From the NCBI GenBank assembly GCA_900318265.1, contig ONKA01000020.1, forward strand, positions 1 to 45,368: a stretch of DNA of 45,368 nucleotides, in the 5' to 3' direction. The stretch's first letter is position 1; each line of letters begins with the position of its first letter. Position numbers and translations under genes: made by a program. Below are positions 41,601-45,368 of this stretch, piece by piece. This DNA is from an uncultured Bacteroidales bacterium (GTDB lineage Bacteria; Bacteroidota; Bacteroidia; Bacteroidales; F082). The notes beneath the pieces were generated by a model that saw only the letters and a program-made list of their open reading frames with translations, ran no database searches and was not told the DNA's origin.

Positions 41601-43343
41601 CACATCGTTCACATGGATTTGCACCGTATTACTGAGCGCACTGCCACAGTCATTGCTGACCTTATAATGCAGATACCAGTTGTTGTAGGTCGCAGGAACA
41701 TTGTTGATGTTGAACGGTTGGTAAGTGCCGTTTTGAGTCTGGCAGATCTCCCATGCACCTGTACCCGTACCGTCAAAGGTCGGAGCTGTCACCTCGATGT
41801 CATCGCCGGCACAGATGGCTTCGGGAGCCACCAGCGTGCCTACATTGGAAGGTGCCACATTCACGGTCAGTTGACGGGCAGGTTGACTATAGACAGTTCC
41901 ACAACTACCTTCAATCTTATAGCGGATATACCAACCGTTGTATGTCGCTGGGATATTAGTCAAGCTGAAAGCAGTGTAATCACCATTTTCCGTTGATGAA
42001 GCTACCCAACCCGGATTAGAGACTTGAGAACCGTTAGAGTTATAGGCTGGAGGTGTCAGGTTTAAGCTTTGTCCTGCACATATCGGCTGGACAGTAGGCG
42101 TTTGGCCCGTGAAACTCGGGCCGTTGGTCACCGTAATCTGCACCGCATTGCTATGCCCCTCTCCGCAATCGTTAGTGGCCGAATAGCGCACCCAGTTGCC
42201 GTTCATCGAGAGAGGGATGTCGGTCGGGTCGAATGCTTGATAAGTACCGTTTTGTGTGGTGCTTTTCTGCCATTGTCCCGTTCCCGAGGGATTGACGGAA
42301 GGAACGTCGATGCCGAGGCTACCGCCCGCGCAAATCGCCGGTGGAGCGGTGATGTTGCCGACATCAGGAGGATTCGCTGTATTGATATGCACCCATGCTT
42401 CATCAGTAACACCGTGATTGGTTACGCGATACTTCAGCTGGTCAGTAGTGTAATTACCTCCTGTAAAGGTATAACGTATCTTCTTATTGGCCAAAACAGT
42501 GGCTGAGCCATGCGAGGGGTTTGTCTCTATTGTCACCACTGCATCATTGGTATTTGGCTGTATGATATCATTATTCAGGACGTCAATGTCTATGGAAATA
42601 TTCTGGCAAGCGGAAACATCCCAATCGTCAACGGCATCTACACTGTATACCACCATAGGTGTAAATGATATGTCATCAAGACCAAAATCATTGCCATTAG
42701 CCTCTAAACAATTATCTATAATTGTAATTCTTGCGCTAGTGATATTATTACCAGCAGTCCAATTTTGTGTCCATTCCACCCATTGGCCGCTATTATTATT
42801 CCATGGTACTGTAAAAGCAGTCCCAACATTTGAACCATTTATCTTTAACTGGAGTCTAGGCTTTTGTGAATCAGGAGCGGTGCCATAGGGATATATATAT
42901 AGTGCTGTAACATATACCTGAAACTGATATACTGCTCCTGGAGTAACATCAACAATGTATTCCCATACTTTTTTACCTGAAGAGGTAGCTCCATTGACAA
43001 TCATATAGTTACCATCTCCCGTGGTATGATCGGCAAAATCGAACATTCCTGTTTCTATACCAAAAACGGAATTATGAGAATACCATCGAGCATTTGTTCC
43101 TATGGCATAATGTTGGGCACAATTATCACCTAGTAACCCATTCTCGGTATATACATAACCATAATCCGTAGTAACTCCAACAACCGATAGATTATTGCTA
43201 GTATGTCCATTACCGACGGTTCTAATGTTGAAATTTGAAACATTAGTAGGCAGCAAATTGTTTTGTGCAACCGCAGGCGCAGCCAAACACACAAACAACG
43301 TCAAGAGGTTGAAAATGCGTAAAACTTGTTTTTTCGCAGTCAT
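38628..43343 (-). CDS. T9SS-secreted giant surface protein (1571 residues), paralogue of its neighbour
   Basis: The protein has a signal peptide (about 1-27), a DUF642/CBM-like jelly roll (about 50-232, ending NDFGLDDISFTPM) and a Big_9-like domain (about 235-322: VDAVDD, IDVLNND, NPSHGSATV). Five Ig-like repeats (from 327) each follow the pattern ITAP-ICAG-S-L--P, W-I--T-NG-Y-AF---NIP--YNG-W-RY, NDCG--YS--VQVTVN. Two Cys-repeats, two more Ig-like repeats, seven more Cys-repeats and a T9SS sorting domain (VYPNPTKGTVTVEAEGIE, LTDMMGQVLN, APSVYLLEIK) follow. Modules alternate rather than lying in one block, suggesting shuffling. The first ~280 codons are clearly more AT-rich than the rest. No clean promoter was found in the 74-base upstream gap. 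Confidence 0.9.
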   Translation of the reverse strand: MTAKKQVLRIFNLLTLFVCLAAPAVAQNNLLPTNVSNFNIRTVGNGHTSNNLSVVGVTTDYGYVYTENGLLGDNCAQHYAIGTNARWYSHNSVFGIETGMFDFADHTTGDGNYMIVNGATSSGKKVWEYIVDVTPGAVYQFQVYVTALYIYPYGTAPDSQKPRLQLKINGSNVGTAFTVPWNNNSGQWVEWTQNWTAGNNITSARITIIDNCLEANGNDFGLDDISFTPMVVYSVDAVDDWDVSACQNISIDIDVLNNDIIQPNTNDAVVTIETNPSHGSATVLANKKIRYTFTGGNYTTDQLKYRVTNHGVTDEAWVHINTANPPDVGNITAPPAICAGGSLGIDVPSVNPSGTGQWQKSTTQNGTYQAFDPTDIPLSMNGNWVRYSATNDCGEGHSNAVQITVTNGPSFTGQTPTVQPICAGQSLNLTPPAYNSNGSQVSNPGWVASSTENGDYTAFSLTNIPATYNGWYIRYKIEGSCGTVYSQPARQLTVNVAPSNVGTLVAPEAICAGDDIEVTAPTFDGTGTGAWEICQTQNGTYQPFNINNVPATYNNWYLHYKVSNDCGSALSNTVQIHVNDVPTVATPATPSAICAGGSFNLTTPTIQNHGATITNQGWQIAATQNGQYNAFNNSNITYSYNGYWLRYFAENDCGETYSTSVQVTVNDIPEVGNITAPAGICAGESFNLTEPQVQWRHTNQGTGSWEIAPTSSGDFTALTNNNIPFSYNGYYIRYKAVNGCGTSYSTNVVQVTVFSTEDTYEEITACDTYVWNGVTCDHTADYTAQVQNSNGCTITAHLHFILSDAYTETQTFTSCGSFTWPVNGQTYYSTQTDTYTVESGNPLVCDSIFTLDLTINNAPEITGSISAPTSVCSGNPINLVAPQYEMNHVEGGDAHWEYATSANGPFTSFDPSANTLGYGTYYLRYAVINSCDEAYSNVVSFDVDAVPEAQMQLSWLQVCEGNALDLPDVNVNWNNHNEGDRLAQWQMSPTENGTYAAIDPTMLLQMNHNGYWLRFIAQTTCGTDVVGPVQITVLSAENEYLEPETACDFYQLPSGEVITESQVVEYEVFEPCFHIVYQPVEISHSDYVVEPITSCHEEFEWHGRTFYHSDQMQYAWDTLTNANHCDSIVELNLSFDEYSSYTHTRTACDSYVWEMKPNITYTESTRDSIFVPAVGLDDCDTWYYLELTVGHNSVNDGGIMTECSGFVWHGVPYYADAVIYDTLQTPVTHCDSIITYQLNIIPTIETDTSIVSCQPIMWQGQYCEEEGDYQHTFTSLQGCDSIVTMHFSLSDEIFYQFDTISCSPFTWYEHECFNNDTTYTHTFQTPAGCDSTVMMHVNLNTPVNNVRFQNACDSITINGVFYGIPEGESTHTYRIIVDTLVGPNGCDSVLIVNLMLRASQSIGQISGNSHVYVATNFFSGIYRYEIDTTDIVSPITWSLSNPDWQVVDQDEVSCQIFVPTPGSGELIAHFNGNCGEMEHSFLINAGFYGVGDHDAIEANVYPNPTKGTVTVEAEGIESIRLTDMMGQVLNWREYDRSNTVILNLNGYAPSVYLLEIKTTEGMVKRRVVVSR

Positions 43344-43417
43344 TTTTCCTTGTTTAGTACATTACACAAACGTGCAAAAATGCAAAAAACGTACCAAATA
43401 TGCAAGAAAAAGTTCAT

Positions 43418-43882
43418 TTACAACGGTTTCCCGTCCAATACGGCCGATTTCAGCGTGTCGTATTCGTATGTCAGCTTCAAGGAGAAGAAAGGTCGGTTTT
43501 CGTCGATGAGACGGAGGAAAATCTTGTCGCCTTCCCACATGGTAAGCTCAAGCAGACGTTGTTTCTCGATCCATTCGAGGTCACCCTCGTTGCATTCGAT
43601 CTGGTTGCCGGTCCAGTCGGTGCAGACGAAGATGTGCATGTGTTCGTCGTCATAGACGTTATGCACGAAGGTGACGATGCCGCAGTAGCGCCATTTCGTC
43701 ACGGTGAAACCGGTCTCTTCCCACACCTCGCGTAGCATGCAGTCCTCGGGGCTCTCCCCTTCCTCGAACTTGCCACCCACGCCAAGCCATTTGTCGTGGT
43801 TGAGGTCGTTTTTCTTCTTGGTGCGGTGCAGCATGAGATATTGGCTGCCGCGCTCCAGATAACATAATGTTGTTTGTTTCAT
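43418..43882 (-). CDS. Nudix hydrolase (MutT/8-oxo-dGTP diphosphatase-like)
   Basis: The 154-residue protein contains a complete Nudix box, G37-x5-E43-x7-R51-E52-x-W-E-E-x-G-F (GGKFEEGESPEDCML, then REVWEETGF). The start MKQTTLCYLERGSQYLMLHRTKKKNDLNHDKWLGVGGK is that of the MTH1/MutT-like subgroup, which cleaves oxidised purine nucleoside triphosphates. The exact substrate is inferred from resemblance. A dispersed repeat lies in its upstream region. The next gene downstream is the 1571-residue surface protein. Confidence 0.95.
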   Translation of the reverse strand: MKQTTLCYLERGSQYLMLHRTKKKNDLNHDKWLGVGGKFEEGESPEDCMLREVWEETGFTVTKWRYCGIVTFVHNVYDDEHMHIFVCTDWTGNQIECNEGDLEWIEKQRLLELTMWEGDKIFLRLIDENRPFFSLKLTYEYDTLKSAVLDGKPL

Positions 43883-43899
43883 TTACAGATTTGTTTGGT

Positions 43900-43929
43900 A
43901 CGGCCCTTCGACAGGCTCAGGGACCTCTG
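43900..43929. repeat. dispersed repeat with CCTTCGACAGGCTCAGG core, intergenic
   Basis: The stretch CGGCCCTTCGACAGGCTCAG continues GGACCTCTG. The core and both flanks recur at 6237-6276 inside the C10 protease gene, where the CTTCGA unit is doubled. It lies between the gdhA terminator and the Nudix start. Confidence 0.78.
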
Positions 43930-43934
43930 CTAAC

Positions 43935-43966
43935 AAAAAGCAAGGCGGCCTTTGGAGCCGCCTTGC
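43935..43966 (-). terminator. intrinsic terminator of gdhA
   Basis: GCAAGGCGGC (43940-43949) pairs with GCCGCCTTGC (43957-43966) around a 7-base loop. On the minus strand the stem is followed by TTTTTG, as expected for gdhA transcripts. Confidence 0.87.
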
Positions 43967-43987
43967 AAAAACCTTTTAGCTCTGGAA

Positions 43988-44067
43988 TTAGATGATACCT
44001 TGAGCCATCATGGCGTGGGCAACACGCATGAAGCCAGCGATGTTAGCACCCTTCACATAGTTGATGG
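43988..44067 (-). other. gdhA: displaced 3' end of gdhA, out of frame
   Basis: Read in the original frame, this stretch encodes the conserved C-terminus of glutamate dehydrogenase, TINYVKGA followed by NIAGFMRVAHAMMAQGII, and then TAA at 43988-43990. It is cut off from the main frame by the tandem duplication at 44068-44087. It is still well conserved, so the shift is recent, reversible or an assembly error. Confidence 0.9.
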
Positions 44068-45341
44068 TGCCATCGGCTGCCATCGGCTTGCTTACCGTAT
44101 TTCACGCACTGATCGTAGATGTCGCTCATGATCTTCTTCAGCTTCTCATCAACTTCCTTAGCGGTCCAGTTGATGTGACCAGCGTTCTGGCAGATCTCAA
44201 GGCCTGAGGTGGCAACACCACCGGCGTTGACAGCCTTACCAGGACCGAACGGGATCTTGGCAGCTTGGAAAGCGGCAATAGCGGCAGGTTGGCAACCCAT
44301 GTTGGAGACTTCAGCCACATACTTCACGCCATTGGCGAGCAGCATCTTGGCATCCTCTTCAGCAAGCTCGTTTTGGAAAGCGCAAGGCATAGCGATGTCG
44401 CACTTCACGCTCCAAGCCTTCTTGCCAGGGGTAAAGATAGCTTTGCCCGGGAACTTGTCGGCCATGTCCTGAACCTTGTTACGGTTCGAAGCACGCATGT
44501 CAAGCATGTAGTTAATCATCTCAGCGTTGATACCTTCGGGCAGTTCGCACACACCGTCAGGACCGCTGATGGCGACCACCTTGGCACCGAATTCGCAAGC
44601 CTTCTGAGCAGCACCCCAAGCCACGTTACCGAAGCCAGAGAGGGCCACGCGTTTGCCTTCGAGAGTGTCACCCTTCTCTTCCACCATGTGTTTCACATAG
44701 TAGACAGCGCCGAAACCAGTGGCCTCGGGACGCATGAGGGAACCACCCCAGCCGTAGCTCTTGCCAGTCAAAGCACCAGTCGAGTGCTCACGGGCCAGCT
44801 TCTTGTACATACCGTACATGTAGCCAATCTCACGGCCACCAACACCAACGTCACCAGCAGGGCTGTCTTGGTCAGGACCAATGTTGCGCCACAGTTCGTA
44901 GACGAAGGCTTGGCAGAAACGCATGATTTCAGCGTCGCTCTTTCCTGTAGGATCGAAGTCGGCACCACCCTTACCACCGCCGAGAGGCAGGTTGGTCAAG
45001 CTGTTCTTGAAGATCTGTTCGAAGCCCAAGAACTTCAGCATTGACTCGTTTACTTTGGGGTGGAAGCGGAGACCACCTTTGTAGGCGCCGAGGGCAGCAT
45101 TGTACTGCACACGGTAACCGAGGTTGACCTGGGTCTGACCTTTATCGTCAACCCACACAACGCGGAACTTGAAGATACGGTCGGGCTCAACGATGCGCTC
45201 GACAATCTTAGCAGCCTCGAATTCGGGGTGCTTGTTGTATTCTTCTTCGATGGTTTCCAGGACTTCGCGAACGGCCTGTAAGTACTCATTTTCGCCCGGA
45301 TGCTTAGCTTCCAGAGCGGTCATAATTTCATTGACTTTCAT
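44043..45341 (-). CDS. gdhA: NADP-type glutamate dehydrogenase, C-terminus frameshifted
   Basis: The enzyme aminates 2-oxoglutarate to glutamate, a main ammonium-assimilation route in Bacteroidota. The frame shows the hexameric-GDH features: YRVQYNAALGAYKGGLRFHP, the catalytic lysine in LGGGKGGADFDP (Lys124), GPDQDSPAGDVGVGGREIG, and the Rossmann motif ALSGFGNVAWGAA. After residue 421 (KQADG) the frame ends with eleven unrelated residues, giving 432 instead of 447. A 10-bp tandem duplication at 44068-44087 causes this; removing one copy restores a perfect family C-terminus. The lost part is the last helix, which may affect stability or subunit contact. Any promoter lies beyond position 45368; bases 45342-45368 show only AT-rich leader. 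Confidence 0.95.
   Translation of the reverse strand: MKVNEIMTALEAKHPGENEYLQAVREVLETIEEEYNKHPEFEAAKIVERIVEPDRIFKFRVVWVDDKGQTQVNLGYRVQYNAALGAYKGGLRFHPKVNESMLKFLGFEQIFKNSLTNLPLGGGKGGADFDPTGKSDAEIMRFCQAFVYELWRNIGPDQDSPAGDVGVGGREIGYMYGMYKKLAREHSTGALTGKSYGWGGSLMRPEATGFGAVYYVKHMVEEKGDTLEGKRVALSGFGNVAWGAAQKACEFGAKVVAISGPDGVCELPEGINAEMINYMLDMRASNRNKVQDMADKFPGKAIFTPGKKAWSVKCDIAMPCAFQNELAEEDAKMLLANGVKYVAEVSNMGCQPAAIAAFQAAKIPFGPGKAVNAGGVATSGLEICQNAGHINWTAKEVDEKLKKIMSDIYDQCVKYGKQADGSRWHHQLCEGC
44068..44087. repeat. 10-bp tandem duplication causing the gdhA frameshift
   Basis: TGCCATCGGC occurs twice in direct succession (44068-44077 and 44078-44087). One copy fewer restores the reading frame into the conserved C-terminus. 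Confidence 0.95.
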
Positions 45342-45368
45342 TTGTTTGACTTTAATTAAAGGTTTATT

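Noticed and set aside
15182-43343. Two large open frames of identical length (1571 codons)
   Set aside because: Their sequences are unrelated, and one frame is shortened by six codons once the proper ATG is chosen. The equality is chance.
1-45368. T9SS secretion machinery encoded next to the cargo
   Set aside because: None of the proteins resembles PorK, PorL, PorM, PorN, Sov, PorV or PorU. The PorT-like label refers only to a general barrel family, so the machinery must be elsewhere.

Overview
The window is ordinary-coverage chromosome of a Bacteroidota bacterium, most likely an uncultured Bacteroidales. Three things point there. Many genes are preceded by the Bacteroidota -7 promoter element TAnnTTTG rather than a sigma70 box. 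Five proteins carry C-terminal type IX secretion (T9SS) sorting domains ending in the pattern YPNPT...MGQ...G.Y.....K. The gene content is typical of the group: a BT_3928-type DoxX/thioredoxin protein, DUF1599, a BatA-type vWA protein and a large ParC-like subunit. No rRNA, tRNA, CRISPR array, integrase or transposase was found, and no gene-free stretch exceeds 300 bases.

Layout. Positions 1-2930 (minus) hold thrS-infC-rpmI-rplT; infC appears to start at a rare AUA codon. Positions 3060-7660 (plus) hold an SGNH hydrolase, then a probable three-gene run: a secreted C10 cysteine protease fused to a beta-helix and a T9SS tail, a start/stop-coupled AT-rich papain/C39-like protein, and msrA. A 17-bp terminator stem separates these from a minus-strand T9SS adhesin with three cleaved-adhesin domains (7696-10392). 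Positions 10556-13852 (plus) hold pckA, a small T9SS protein and a DUF6263-like lipoprotein. Positions 13963-21522 (minus) hold dnaN, a 1565-residue envelope protein of unknown function, prmA and tpiA.

Positions 21664-22422 (plus) encode an outer-membrane barrel. A minus-strand operon of five tightly packed genes (22426-27038) follows: DUF1599, DoxX-like, an orphan DppB-type permease, acyl-ACP thioesterase and an esterase-LysM fusion. It diverges from folP-cdaA (plus, 27075-28693) through a 16-bp palindrome carrying both -7 elements. Positions 28711-34435 (minus) encode a lipoprotein, parC and a BatA/vWA protein. Positions 34472-38554 (minus) encode an outer-membrane barrel, a lipoprotein and a T9SS adhesin. 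Positions 38628-43343 (minus) encode a larger paralogous T9SS adhesin. The window ends with a Nudix hydrolase and NADP-type gdhA (minus), the latter frameshifted by a 10-bp tandem duplication near its 3' end.

Themes. Housekeeping genes (translation, replication, topology, c-di-AMP, folate, central carbon and nitrogen metabolism) are interspersed with large secreted, modular, fast-evolving surface proteins. Two dispersed repeat families (one containing CCTTCGACAGGCTCAGG, the other a GTAGAGACG palindrome) each occur twice, once between genes and once in frame inside a T9SS cargo gene near the sorting domain. The T9SS machinery itself is not in the window.
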